Shown here: positions 55,555 through 64,000 of the stretch, piece after piece | Layout of the letters: each line of letters starts with the position of its first letter | Numbering within the stretch: position 1 is the stretch's first letter | NCBI RefSeq assembly: GCF_000282575.1 | Contig: NZ_AKJA01000103.1 | Coordinates: 1 to 64,000 of the forward strand | Origin: Herbaspirillum sp. YR522 | GTDB taxonomy: Bacteria > Pseudomonadota > Gammaproteobacteria > Burkholderiales > Burkholderiaceae_D | Direction: 5' to 3' | DNA length: 64,000 nt | Made by a program: the position numbers and the translations under genes | The notes under the pieces: model-generated | The model's input: only the letters and a program-made list of their open reading frames with translations | What the model was told of the DNA's origin: nothing | Databases searched by the model: none

Positions 55555-56953
55555 TTGCGTATCTCATTGTCTTGTCGGCGCCGCAGATAAGCGGCACGTA
55601 GTTACTGTCCATGACGATCGTGCCCACCGGGAAGGTGATATGGGTGGTGTTTTCCCAGGGATCGTATTCCGAGTAGTGGCAAGGCGCGCCGGGAGTGAAG
55701 TAGTTGATCCCGACCGACACTGCCGGCGACGACGTCCAGCGATTGACCTGCAAGCCTTCAGTGACGACGTTGTGGGCCACATAGACATCTTTTGCATTGA
55801 CCGCACGCGCTGCATTGACATCGCGGTCTGCAGTAATGTCGTTGCTACTACTAATGTCTCCAGTGGCATGGATAGTTCCGGCGGCGACGATATTTTGCGA
55901 GGCATTGAGGTTGCCGGTATTGACGTCGCCCGCGGTCAAGGTGCCCGGCACGCTCATGTTGCCGCTCTGGTCCACCGCCAGTGCTACCCAGTTCGAGCCG
56001 TTGAAGGTGAAGGCGCGCGACAGTCCCTTGACCATGCGCACGTCACCCACCGTATTGCCGGCGCCGGGCAGGTTGGCATAGTTCTGTACCGGGTCCTTCC
56101 ACTGCGAGGGCGAACTCCAGACGTTATTGGTGCCGCATACCAGCAGGCCGCGCGTGACCGAGTCGATGGCAACGGCGGCCCGGTTGACGCCATCGGCATC
56201 GAGGCAACTGGCACCGGAGCTCACCAGGGCCACGTCGGCCATGCGAATCGGTGTATTCATCCGATTGAGCTCGGGCCGTCCCGGCACGGCGTTGCGGTAG
56301 AGGAAATCGGCCGACGATTGCCCGGGGCCGCCGAAGAACAGGTTGGACGCCAGGTGACCACCATCGGCGGCATTACCGGTCAGGTTGGTGGCACCGGTGC
56401 AGGTCGTGGAGCGATAGGAAGAGGTGCTGCTGCTCCAGCTGCTCCCCTTGGCATTGCCGAAATCCGACGCACTGATATAGCCGCCATTGGGCCCCGCATT
56501 GGCGGCAATCACCGGCAGCACCTTCTCGGGGATCGGATCGCCTCCGGTGGTGACCACCAAGGCATCGAACTTGCCAGGGTTGCCCGTGGGATCAGGCTGG
56601 CGAATCAGCACGCACGGCGTCTGCCCGTAGACATTCTTGGCACCCATCCCATCCGGCAGGAATTTTCCCGTCTTCAGTTGGGCCACGCCTACTGCCAGCA
56701 GCGACCCTGCACCCGGCAGCGAAGTCGTCAGCGTGGCGGCGTTGGCTGCGATGTATTTCTGTCCCGCCGCCACGACCTGCGACTGGTAATACGATGCCTG
56801 CTGGCCCTTGGTGTCCTCCAGCGAGGTGTCCATCATGGTCGACAGGCTCATCACGAGGATGGCGCCAATGGCAAGCGCACCGAGGATTTCGAGCAACGCG
56901 ATGCCGCTCTGGCGGCGCAGGGAGGAAGGAGGACGGATCGGCATCATATTCAT
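55535..56953 (-). CDS. pilV: PilV-like minor pilin/adhesin of the type IVb pilus
   Basis: The 472-residue prepilin has a class III leader (cleavage after G17, mature IALLEILGALAIGAILVM with Glu at +5). A long shaft region follows, with a segment of short repeated turns near 330-400 (GNLNASQNIVAAGTIHATGD, DITADRDVNAARAVNAKDVYVA), probably a beta-solenoid stalk. A C-terminal tip domain contains cysteines (GAPCHYSEYDPW, PLICGAD). In R64 the PilV tip selects the recipient cell. No shufflon repeats or recombinase gene are seen, so the tip appears fixed. It overlaps the PilM-like gene by four bases. Confidence 0.88.
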   Translation of the reverse strand: MNMMPIRPPSSLRRQSGIALLEILGALAIGAILVMSLSTMMDTSLEDTKGQQASYYQSQVVAAGQKYIAANAATLTTSLPGAGSLLAVGVAQLKTGKFLPDGMGAKNVYGQTPCVLIRQPDPTGNPGKFDALVVTTGGDPIPEKVLPVIAANAGPNGGYISASDFGNAKGSSWSSSTSSYRSTTCTGATNLTGNAADGGHLASNLFFGGPGQSSADFLYRNAVPGRPELNRMNTPIRMADVALVSSGASCLDADGVNRAAVAIDSVTRGLLVCGTNNVWSSPSQWKDPVQNYANLPGAGNTVGDVRMVKGLSRAFTFNGSNWVALAVDQSGNMSVPGTLTAGDVNTGNLNASQNIVAAGTIHATGDISSSNDITADRDVNAARAVNAKDVYVAHNVVTEGLQVNRWTSSPAVSVGINYFTPGAPCHYSEYDPWENTTHITFPVGTIVMDSNYVPLICGADKTMRYANGTYSP

Positions 56954-57447
56954 TTGATCATTGCGATCCACACCGGCGCACCGTTGGGAATCGACATGGC
57001 GGAAATGGCGGTGGTCGGGATCAGGGTGTCGCCGGCGACCGGCGACTGCAACCTGTTGGTGGTGCTGTCGTAGATGCCGAATAGCACCGAGTTCTGCGCC
57101 AGGCTGGCCAGTTCGGCATTGAGGTTGCGCTCTGGCAGCGCGGTGGCGTAGATGTAGATGACGCCGGTGGCGTCCCGGAAATTGTTCCATGCCAGCGGCG
57201 CGGCCTGCTGGTAAAGGCGGCTCCACGACGGCAGGTAGCCGCCGCTCTTGAGGACCGCCGTGCTCACGGTGTTATAGCTCGATGCGTGTTCGCTGAAATA
57301 ATTGATGACAGCGTTGCGATAGATGCCCATCTCGGCAGCCATGCTGGCCGCCTGCGCGGCCTGGACGTTGTCAAGCGTCTCGGTGTTCCTGGTCGCATAG
57401 ACCCCGGCCACCGCGATCAGGATGGCCATTACTGCGGCGTTCCACAT
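56950..57447 (-). CDS. PilM-like pilus protein
   Basis: The 165-residue protein has an N-terminal membrane helix (MWNAAVMAILIAVAGVYA) and a mixed domain with YNTVSTAVLKSGGYLPSW and VIYIYATALPERNLNAEL. It resembles the R64 PilM family in size and layout. There is no prepilin cleavage motif. A GGAGGG motif precedes the start at 57447. In R64, PilM is needed for thin-pilus formation, but its exact role is not known. Confidence 0.75.
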   Translation of the reverse strand: MWNAAVMAILIAVAGVYATRNTETLDNVQAAQAASMAAEMGIYRNAVINYFSEHASSYNTVSTAVLKSGGYLPSWSRLYQQAAPLAWNNFRDATGVIYIYATALPERNLNAELASLAQNSVLFGIYDSTTNRLQSPVAGDTLIPTTAISAMSIPNGAPVWIAMIK

Positions 57448-57519
57448 GGGGAGCCCTCCGTCAGGTCGGGCTGGCGGGCGCAGCTGCGCTCGCCAGCGCA
57501 TTCTTTACAGCGTCGGTAT

Positions 57520-58071
57520 TCAGCTCGATGTGTAGACGATGGAGTTGTCGTCTGCCGAACATTGGGTAGTGGCATTGGCAGCGGTGACCGGGAAGGTGGT
57601 AACGGCAGCGTTGGCATTGCCCTTGATGGAAGTCCAGCCATTGGCGCCCGAGAGCATGCTCACGCACACATCCTTCGGCACCGAGGGATAGGTGATCGTG
57701 AAACCGGTACCTGCCCCGACGATATCGACCGTGCCGCCCCAGCTGTTCTTGAGCGTGGTGCCGTCGGCAGCCAGCGTGCCGGGCGCGGCCTTGGCTGTCT
57801 GCAGCAGCGCGGGAATACCGGTGGTCGGATAAGTCTGCCCCATGTAGAGCTTGCGCACCGCGGTGCGAAGTCCGATCACCTCTTCGTTGGCCTGGTTCGA
57901 CTTGGCGCTACCGAAAGCCCCCGTCAACAGCGAGATCGCCCCCATCACCACGATCGCGGCGATGCCCAGGTAGGCGATGCCTTCGAGCAGCGAAGCCCCG
58001 TGCTGGCGCGCCACCTTGCTGTTGGAGCGAATCGATTTTCCCTTTAAACCATTCATTTTCTCGACGACCAT
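57520..58071 (-). CDS. pilS: PilS, major type IVb prepilin
   Basis: The prepilin is 183 residues with the long leader typical of type IVb pilins (25 residues ending ARQHG). Cleavage before A26 gives ASLLEGIAYLGIAAIVVMGAI with Glu at +5. Two C-terminal cysteines (KDVCVSML and TTQCSADD) would close the D-region disulfide. ATG at 58071 is preceded by AGGGG; an internal ATG at 58056 would shorten the leader. Forms the pilus fibre. Confidence 0.92.
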   Translation of the reverse strand: MVVEKMNGLKGKSIRSNSKVARQHGASLLEGIAYLGIAAIVVMGAISLLTGAFGSAKSNQANEEVIGLRTAVRKLYMGQTYPTTGIPALLQTAKAAPGTLAADGTTLKNSWGGTVDIVGAGTGFTITYPSVPKDVCVSMLSGANGWTSIKGNANAAVTTFPVTAANATTQCSADDNSIVYTSS

Positions 58072-58112
58072 GATTAACCCCTGTTTTTCAAAAAAGAACT
58101 GCGTTGAACAAA

Positions 58113-59186
58113 TCAATGAGCGCGGGCCAATGCCGCGATTTCCTGCTGTATTCCAAAAAACCCGATCACCAGCCAACCGATCACGACCGCCATGGTGACG
58201 ACGGCCAGGCCGTTGACCAGCTTCATGCGCAGGGAAATGACTTCCACCCCCTGCTCCATCCATTCGTCGGCCATCAGTTGCAAGGCGTCGGCAAAGCCCT
58301 TGTACTCGGCATAGACGCACAGGTCGTCGATCACTTCCTTGGATGGAAACTGATAGCCCGTATTGCGTAGCGCCTCGCCGCAGTTCAGGCCCGAACGCAC
58401 CCCCAGCAGCGCACCATCGAGCCGTTCGCGCAGCCAGGGCTGGGCACCGTTGGACAGCCGCATCAAGGCCTTCTCGACCGTCACGCCGGCGCCTTGCAGC
58501 GCCGAGAACGCCAGCAGGAAGCCGCTGCCGACCATCAGGCGATAGATCGAATAAGGCGGTGCGCGATCGGCCCAGATGCGAACAGTGCCGCGCCAGCGCG
58601 GCATCGACACGAACAGGATCACCAGCGCCGCACCGATGCCCAGCAAGGTCCATCCCATCCAGTTCTGCACCCATAGCGACATCAGGTACAGCGAACGCGC
58701 CGCCCCCTGCCACTTGTTGGGGTCCATCATGGTGGTGAACTGCGGAATGACCTTGGCGCCGAACAGGTAGATGTACGACAGCACCAGGCCCAGGATCGCC
58801 AGCGGATAGGCCATCCCGCCCACGATGACGCTGTTGATCTTCTTGCGCGCCTGCACCACGTTGACCACCGAGATCAGGGTCGACTCCAGCTTGCCGGACT
58901 GCTCGCCGGCCATCAGGATCATCTGCTCCGACTTGGGCACCCAACCGTCCAGCGCTTCCGACAGCAGGCGTCCGTTCTGCACGCTGCGGCGGCAATCGTC
59001 GAGGATGATCGCCAGCGGTTCCTTGGGCTTCTTGCCGTTGTACGACTCGCGGTCGCGCAATTCTTCCAGTACCTTCAACAGCGGCAAGCCATTACTGAGC
59101 ATCTTGGACATCTTGCGATACAGGCGCAGCCGCGCCGTATCGGTGAACTGCGTCTTGGCCCACAGGCGGTTGATGTCAGGTAGCAC
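58113..59186 (-). CDS. pilR: PilR, type IVb pilus inner-membrane platform protein
   Basis: The 357-residue protein has two T2SF-type domains (about 15-135 and 215-335) and three main membrane helices (near 135-155, 175-195 and 330-350). It contains LLKVLEELRDRESYNG and the conserved GEQSGKLESTLISV. It is the GspF/PilC-like platform through which the assembly ATPase works, and is the R64 PilR counterpart, not the NtrC-type regulator of the same name. It overlaps pilQ by 11 bases. Confidence 0.92.
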   Translation of the reverse strand: MLPDINRLWAKTQFTDTARLRLYRKMSKMLSNGLPLLKVLEELRDRESYNGKKPKEPLAIILDDCRRSVQNGRLLSEALDGWVPKSEQMILMAGEQSGKLESTLISVVNVVQARKKINSVIVGGMAYPLAILGLVLSYIYLFGAKVIPQFTTMMDPNKWQGAARSLYLMSLWVQNWMGWTLLGIGAALVILFVSMPRWRGTVRIWADRAPPYSIYRLMVGSGFLLAFSALQGAGVTVEKALMRLSNGAQPWLRERLDGALLGVRSGLNCGEALRNTGYQFPSKEVIDDLCVYAEYKGFADALQLMADEWMEQGVEVISLRMKLVNGLAVVTMAVVIGWLVIGFFGIQQEIAALARAH

Positions 59187-60789
59187 TGCGGTTCTCCACG
59201 ACGGTCAGAAAGGGCAACACCGGGGTATGGTCATAGACCAGGTGGCCCACCACCCGCTCGGCCATGCGCGGGTCGAGTTCGCCGCAGGCGACCTTCTCGA
59301 TGGCATGCTCGAGCATGGTCTTGCCGCCCAGTTCGTTGATCCAGTATTTCAACGCCTCGGTTTTCTCGCCCTGGCGCACCAGGCGGAAGAAGTGGTCGTC
59401 CGGGATGATGATCTCGGCCACCACCGAGCGCCCCACGGTGCCCTGCCCCTTGCATTCGTCGCAGCCGGGACCGGTCACGCAGACGCCCTCGAGGTTGGCC
59501 GACACCGCTTGCCGCACCCGCGCCAGCATGGCCGGCGGCAGCGCCTCCGGGTGCTCGGCCAGCGACTGCCGGCAGCAGGGGCACAGCTTCTTGACCAGGC
59601 GCTGGCTGATCAGGCCGGTCACCACGTTATGGTCGGCCACCAGGCTGGCCGGCAGGCCCAGGTCCAGCAGCCGGTCGACGATGGCCAGGGCGCTGTTGGC
59701 GTGTACCGTGGTCCACACCTGGTGGCCGGTCATCGAGGCGCGCAGCGCGTTCTGTGCCGTGGCGCGATCGCGCACCTCGCCGATCATGATGGTGTCGGGG
59801 TCCAGTCGCATGGCGTTGGAGATGGCCGCGGCAAAGGCGCGCGAGCGTTCTTCCTCGCTGCCGGCGTTGGTCACCGCGGTCTGCACCGCGCCCTCGATCG
59901 GGTATTCGACCGGGTCCTCGATGGTCAGCACGTGCAGCTTGCCTTCGGCCTCGATGATCTCGCCGGTCAGCACTCGTTGCAGCGTGGTCGACTTGCCCGA
60001 ACCGGTAGGGCCGCTGATGATGTTCAAGCCAACCGGTTGTTCCTTGAGCTTTTGCAGCGCGATCGCATGGGCCTCGGAAAAACCCAGCGGACGCAGGTCG
60101 ATGTTGTCGCCGGCATCGTTGTAGAGCAGGCGCATCACCATCACCGAGCCTTCGCTGGTGGGCACGGTGGCGATGCGCACGCCGTATAGTGCGGGCGGCA
60201 GCTTGTCGCGGTCGGCGATGGCCGCATCCTGGCGTTCGGTAGGCTTGTAGGAGCTGTCCGAGACCGAGGTCATGGCGCCATACAGCGTGGCCAGCAGGCG
60301 CTCGCCGTATTCGCGGGTCTGGCCACCCACCGGCACCAGGTCGTTGTGGATGCGAAAGTAGATCTCGGTGCAGTTCTTGCGCACCCGCAGGTGGATATCC
60401 GAGGCGCGTGAACGGCAAGCCTTGTTGAGCAGGTCCTTGGCGGTGACCTGCATCATCGTGTGTTCCTGATGGCGCTCCTCGGGCAGCACGCCACCGATAC
60501 GGTTGATGCGGTAGATCACCTCGATACCGCTCGGCTCCACCTTGTAGGCCTGCCCCAGGCGTTCCAGCCGCCCCTGATAGGACATGACATGGGGATTGAG
60601 CTCCTGGCCGGCCACCACCAGCAGACGGCCGTCACCCAACAGGCACAGCAACTTCCGCTCTTCCTGGCTGGCTTCGAACAGACCGGCGTGGCTCAACACC
60701 TGCTCGCCGTCGAAGCGTGGTACGTCGTCCTGGTTGCCGGCGAGCGTGCCTTGCGGCTGTTCGCGGCGTCGTGGCAGGCGCAGTTTCAT
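59176..60789 (-). CDS. pilQ: PilQ, type IVb pilus assembly ATPase
   Basis: The 537-residue GspE/PilB-type ATPase has Walker A GPTGSGKSTTL (about 264-274), Asp box LTIEDPVEYPI, Walker B TIMIGEVRDRATAQ and His box GHQVWTTVHANSA. The zinc-binding cysteine set (LCPCCRQ, then GPGCDECKGQG) is typical of assembly rather than retraction ATPases. It matches R64 PilQ, not the secretin of class a pili. Four-base overlap with pilP. Confidence 0.94.
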   Translation of the reverse strand: MKLRLPRRREQPQGTLAGNQDDVPRFDGEQVLSHAGLFEASQEERKLLCLLGDGRLLVVAGQELNPHVMSYQGRLERLGQAYKVEPSGIEVIYRINRIGGVLPEERHQEHTMMQVTAKDLLNKACRSRASDIHLRVRKNCTEIYFRIHNDLVPVGGQTREYGERLLATLYGAMTSVSDSSYKPTERQDAAIADRDKLPPALYGVRIATVPTSEGSVMVMRLLYNDAGDNIDLRPLGFSEAHAIALQKLKEQPVGLNIISGPTGSGKSTTLQRVLTGEIIEAEGKLHVLTIEDPVEYPIEGAVQTAVTNAGSEEERSRAFAAAISNAMRLDPDTIMIGEVRDRATAQNALRASMTGHQVWTTVHANSALAIVDRLLDLGLPASLVADHNVVTGLISQRLVKKLCPCCRQSLAEHPEALPPAMLARVRQAVSANLEGVCVTGPGCDECKGQGTVGRSVVAEIIIPDDHFFRLVRQGEKTEALKYWINELGGKTMLEHAIEKVACGELDPRMAERVVGHLVYDHTPVLPFLTVVENRSAT

Positions 60790-61298
60790 CTTGCCACTCC
60801 CCGTCCCGGGTTGCTGGCCACACCAACGGCCGGCGCCGGGAAATTGGGATTGAAACCGTTGAGCGAGGGCGCATACATGCCCAGCCGGAACTGGCGGCCC
60901 TTGTTGCTGGCCAATACCTCGCGTGGATGCACGGCGACGATCTTCATGCCCCCTGGCAGTGTGTCACCCTGCTGCACATCGACCAGGCTGCCATCGCCCA
61001 ACTGCAGCGTGGCATACATGCGGCTGCCGATGCCTTCGATGGCGCGCACCACCGGCTCGCCCACTGCCTCGACCTGGTTCTGGCTCTGCGCCAGGGCCGC
61101 GGTCATGCTTTGACGGGCGGCGATCTCGTTCTGCCTGGTGACGATGCTGGACTGCACCTCGAGCTGCTTTTCGCGTGCCTTGAGCACCATGGTCTCGGCT
61201 TCGATGCGGGTCAGGCTTTCCGAGGTGCTTTCGGCATGGGCCGCGGACACGCTCCAGGCGGCTGCCACCAGCAACGCGATGACGGATTTATTTTGCAT
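60786..61298 (-). CDS. pilP: PilP, type IVb pilus periplasmic protein
   Basis: The product is 170 residues with a signal peptide (AAAWSVSAAHA, cleaved near residue 22). A coiled-coil segment follows (about 28-75, AREKQLEVQSSIVTRQNEIAAR), then a small beta domain (VDVQQGDTLPGGMKIVAVHPREV) of the PilP/GspC-like type. The start at 61298 places the signal peptide correctly. It probably links the inner-membrane PilO to the PilN secretin. Confidence 0.85.
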   Translation of the reverse strand: MQNKSVIALLVAAAWSVSAAHAESTSESLTRIEAETMVLKAREKQLEVQSSIVTRQNEIAARQSMTAALAQSQNQVEAVGEPVVRAIEGIGSRMYATLQLGDGSLVDVQQGDTLPGGMKIVAVHPREVLASNKGRQFRLGMYAPSLNGFNPNFPAPAVGVASNPGRGVAR

Positions 61299-62553
61299 AG
61301 ATCGTACCCTCCATGATCCACTGGGATCCTTGATAAACCACCTTGTCGAGCCGCACACCTGGCCGGTTGAGAATCTCGGCGATCTCCAGCGGCTCCACGC
61401 CGCCGGCGCCCAGCTTGAATAGATAACTGCGCCAGTTGGGCTGCCATTGCTGGTCGCCCGCATTCATCTGCGGCACTGGCGCCACACTGACCTTGATCGG
61501 CACTCCCATCATCTGCAGTCGCGACAGCAACGGTTCGAGCGTCTTGCGGCTGTCCTGCAGGTCTTCGTTATGCGGCGCCTGCAGCTTCAGTGGTCGCACG
61601 TAGCTGGCGCGTTCCCCGGCCGGCTCCATGGTGACGTCCGGCAGTTGCTCGCGCAGCATGGCAACGGTGGATGCGCCACGCCCCCAGGCATAGGTCTGCG
61701 ACTCCTGGGTGCAGGTGTAGGACTCCAGCAGCCAGCCACCCGCGGTGGGATGGGTGAACTGCTGCTGGCAGGTCCGCATCAGGCTCACGGGGGAAGCCTT
61801 CTTGGCCCACGGGCGTGCCGCCACCGAGGCTTCGCGCATCAGTCTCTCGCGCACCTGCTGCATGGCGATCTCGCGTTCGCGCTCCAGCTTTTTTTCCTGG
61901 TAGATCTTCCAGCCGTACCCGCCGACCAGCACCACCGCGCCGATCACGCTGGCCGCTGCCGCCATGGGCATCCAGCTGGGGCGCCCGCCGATCTGGCGCA
62001 TGCCCCACCACTTGTGGACGCGGATGCTGCCGTCCGCACGCTGCGGGATGAAGCTCTTGATGTCGCGCGGCTGGAAGTTGTGGAAGCCGAACGAGCGTAA
62101 TTCGTCTTCGCCCAGCACCACGTTCCAGCCACCGAGCGCATAGTCGTTGTGCAGGCGGTCGAGCACTTCTTCCTTGGTGCCGGCAAAGTCGCCGTTGGGC
62201 AGGAAGTTGGCGTCGCGCACGGCAAAGTAGACCCAGTTGCCATCGGGCAGCTTGAAGGCGCCCAGCCAGTTGTGCACCGGTTGCTGCTCGCCATCGTAGA
62301 ACGCACCTTCGATGGCCAGCGTCTTGGACACCACCGCGGCCAGCGAAAACGTGCCTCGCTTGATGCCATCCCTGGTCTGGGCAAACCCGGCCTGGGCGGT
62401 GGTATGGTCCATCCGGACCACCATCAGGTCCGAATCGATGCGGCGTCCCAGTTCGGCCGCCTCGCGATTGAGTTCGCGCGGCTTCGACAGCGACTGCCAG
62501 AACAGGCCGCAGACGAACTTGTGCTTCTCTATGGTGGTGATATAGCCGGCCAT
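61288..62553 (-). CDS. pilO: PilO, type IVb pilus inner-membrane accessory protein
   Basis: The 421-residue protein has a cytoplasmic N-terminal domain (1-190, with VLDRLHNDYALGGWNVVLGEDE), one membrane helix at about 196-217 (MAAAASVIGAVVLVGGYGW) and a periplasmic C-terminal half. This bitopic layout matches R64 PilO. It is 10 bases after pilN and overlaps pilP by 11. It aligns the cytoplasmic machinery with the secretin in current models. Confidence 0.87.
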   Translation of the reverse strand: MAGYITTIEKHKFVCGLFWQSLSKPRELNREAAELGRRIDSDLMVVRMDHTTAQAGFAQTRDGIKRGTFSLAAVVSKTLAIEGAFYDGEQQPVHNWLGAFKLPDGNWVYFAVRDANFLPNGDFAGTKEEVLDRLHNDYALGGWNVVLGEDELRSFGFHNFQPRDIKSFIPQRADGSIRVHKWWGMRQIGGRPSWMPMAAAASVIGAVVLVGGYGWKIYQEKKLEREREIAMQQVRERLMREASVAARPWAKKASPVSLMRTCQQQFTHPTAGGWLLESYTCTQESQTYAWGRGASTVAMLREQLPDVTMEPAGERASYVRPLKLQAPHNEDLQDSRKTLEPLLSRLQMMGVPIKVSVAPVPQMNAGDQQWQPNWRSYLFKLGAGGVEPLEIAEILNRPGVRLDKVVYQGSQWIMEGTIYAK

Positions 62554-62563
62554 GTCATCTTCC

Positions 62564-64000
62564 TCAGGAGGCCGAACCCATGGCCACGGGCGTGATCAGC
62601 ACCACGATCACCTCCTTGTTGGAGGACGCCGAGTAGCCGCCGCCCAGGGCCATGTTCTTGGCCACGCCCACGCCGGAGCGGCCCAGGTCGTCATCGGTCT
62701 GCTCGAAGCCGCTGATGATCAGCGTCTCGTTGGACTTCATCGCCACCCGTTGCAGGAAGTTGCGGGTATCCAGCTCGGGCGACTCGATCTGCGAGGTGAC
62801 CCGGCCGCTGGCGTCGCTGGTGCCGACGATGGTGCGGATGCGGCGCAGCGTCGAGATGTCGGTCGAGAACTGGAGCATCACAGTGCCATTGGTGAGCATG
62901 TGCGGCAGGATGCTCATGTTGAAGCCGGCCGTCACCACGCCCGGGGTGAGCGAGGTGGTCGAACCCACCTGCGCCACCAGCGAAGTCTGCAGCGACTGCA
63001 GGTAGGTCGTCTGGCGCGCCACCTGCACTGGCACCGGCTGGTTGTTCAGCGTCACCACCGAAGCGGTGGTCTGGCGTCGTACCCGACCCTGCTCGGACAG
63101 CGCCTGCATCACGGCCTGGCTACCTGCGAACTTGGAGGTACCACCGGCCGGGATACCCGCCGTCAACGACACCAGGCCGGTGGCGGCAGCGCCTGCATAG
63201 GCGTTGGAGATGCCGAAGTTGCTGTTGAGGCTCTTGTAGACCGCGCTCCAGTTGATGCCGTATTGGTCCGAATCGCTCAGGGTGACCGACAGCACGGTCA
63301 CGTTGATGGCGATCTGGCGCGACAGCGACTTGTTCTCGCCGTCGATATAGGAAGCGATGCGTTCCAGCGAATCCGGCGTATCGACCACCGTGATCGAGCC
63401 GGTCGCGGGCGACGCCAGCACCCGGCCATAGGGCGAGAGCATCACCTTGATGGCCGACTCCAGGCCGGTATAGACCGACAGCTTGGACGCGACCTGGGTA
63501 TTCTGGGTATTGTTGGCGTTGACGCCCGTGGATGAACTGCCGCCGCCGCTGCCGCCACCACCACCGCCGCCGCCACCACCGCTGCTGCCGCCGGCGCCGC
63601 CGGTCGAGCTGGCGCCGCTGGTGACGGTGGCCGAGAAGGTCGAGTCACCCGGGATGGCGCTGATCTGGAAATTGCGCGATTCGGTGTGGAAGAACTGGAT
63701 CACGCCGTCGCTGAACTTCCACGACACGCCGAAGCGGGCGGCCGCGGTATCGAGCAGGCCCTTGAGCGAACCGCTGTTATAGGCGATGCGCACCCCGTTT
63801 GGCAAGTCGGTGAAGGTCGGCTGTGTCTGGCCGGTATTGGCTGCCGGGCCGCGACCGGGCTGCACCGGGCTGCTCTGCCCTTCTCCGGGCAGGCCTGCAG
63901 GCAGCGGCAACATCGGACCGTTCGATTGCGCGATCATGCCGGGAGCCGCGCGCAGCGCCGGATTGGCCGAGGTCGGCAAACCCGCCAGGTTGCGGGGACG
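62564..64000 (-). CDS. pilN: PilN, outer-membrane secretin of the type IVb pilus (N-terminus outside the window)
   Basis: The frame is open to the window edge, so about 478 C-terminal residues are present and the lipoprotein signal expected for R64 PilN is missing. A secretin N-domain (GVRIAYNSGSLKGLLDTAAARFGV) is followed by a run of Gly and Ser (63525-63600, nearly pure Gly). Another N-domain comes next (VLASPATGSITVVDTPDSLERI), then the secretin core ending in FLQRVAMKSNETLIISGFE. It forms the pilus exit channel. Confidence 0.92.
   Translation of the reverse strand, partial: RPRNLAGLPTSANPALRAAPGMIAQSNGPMLPLPAGLPGEGQSSPVQPGRGPAANTGQTQPTFTDLPNGVRIAYNSGSLKGLLDTAAARFGVSWKFSDGVIQFFHTESRNFQISAIPGDSTFSATVTSGASSTGGAGGSSGGGGGGGGGGSGGGSSSTGVNANNTQNTQVASKLSVYTGLESAIKVMLSPYGRVLASPATGSITVVDTPDSLERIASYIDGENKSLSRQIAINVTVLSVTLSDSDQYGINWSAVYKSLNSNFGISNAYAGAAATGLVSLTAGIPAGGTSKFAGSQAVMQALSEQGRVRRQTTASVVTLNNQPVPVQVARQTTYLQSLQTSLVAQVGSTTSLTPGVVTAGFNMSILPHMLTNGTVMLQFSTDISTLRRIRTIVGTSDASGRVTSQIESPELDTRNFLQRVAMKSNETLIISGFEQTDDDLGRSGVGVAKNMALGGGYSASSNKEVIVVLITPVAMGSAS

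Noticed and set aside
55535-57000. Shufflon at the end of pilV
   Set aside because: No repeated inverted elements or site-specific recombinase gene were found near the 3' end; the next gene overlaps directly.

Overview
The window is about 64 kb of GC-rich DNA with dense, mostly minus-strand operons. The gene content (rubredoxin-thiD-hemL, rplM-rpsI, coq7, gltIJKL, a Gram-negative trimeric-type porin and a Pil-Chp cluster) suggests a betaproteobacterium of the order Burkholderiales. It is most likely in the Oxalobacteraceae, and Herbaspirillum-like is my best guess. The organism call is inference from gene content and order; no rRNA or tRNA gene was seen.

Layout. 1-4060: type IV pilus chemosensory operon pilG-pilH-pilI-pilJ-pilL (minus strand, pilL cut by the window edge). 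4421-13278: housekeeping genes (rubredoxin, a divergent thiD, hemL, erpA, bactofilin, argC, rpsI, rplM, osmC-type, coq7, pyrC), with a candidate small RNA at 10782-10870. 13460-19628: glutamate/aspartate uptake and catabolism (gltIJKL, a second binding protein, glutamate dehydrogenase). 19939-24607: LysR regulator, Atm1-type ABC exporter, acyl-CoA thioesterase and a D-2-hydroxyacid dehydrogenase.

24783-34663 and 50780-53485 look like accessory type III secretion effector loci. They hold three CesT-fold chaperone-like genes beside large unrecognised proteins, an ATP-grasp enzyme and an Asp/Glu racemase. The two enzymes share an unusual N-terminal leader. Two paralogous OmpR-type regulators with degenerate receiver domains flank the first chaperone/cargo pair. 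Four sequences resembling the HrpL 'hrp box' (GGAACC-N15/16-CCACNNA) lie on the correct strand upstream of these genes; one is a perfect match. No secretion apparatus gene is in the window.

34738-50360 is a peptide or amino-acid-conjugate uptake and degradation locus. It has a porin, a dipeptide-type binding protein, a CocE-like hydrolase, and a long minus-strand operon (permeases, two ATPases, N-formylglutamate amidohydrolase-like, chemoreceptor, serine hydrolase, CapA-like). An IclR regulator lies at its edge. The palindrome GTATCG-N5-CGATAC sits on the porin and permease promoters, with a weaker copy before the binding protein, and is the likely operator of this regulon.

53616-64000 is an R64/thin-pilus-like type IVb pilus operon: pilN, pilO, pilP, pilQ, pilR, pilS, a PilM-like protein, pilV and a lytic transglycosylase, followed by a separate PilT/PilU-like retraction ATPase. 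Its secretin gene runs off the right edge.
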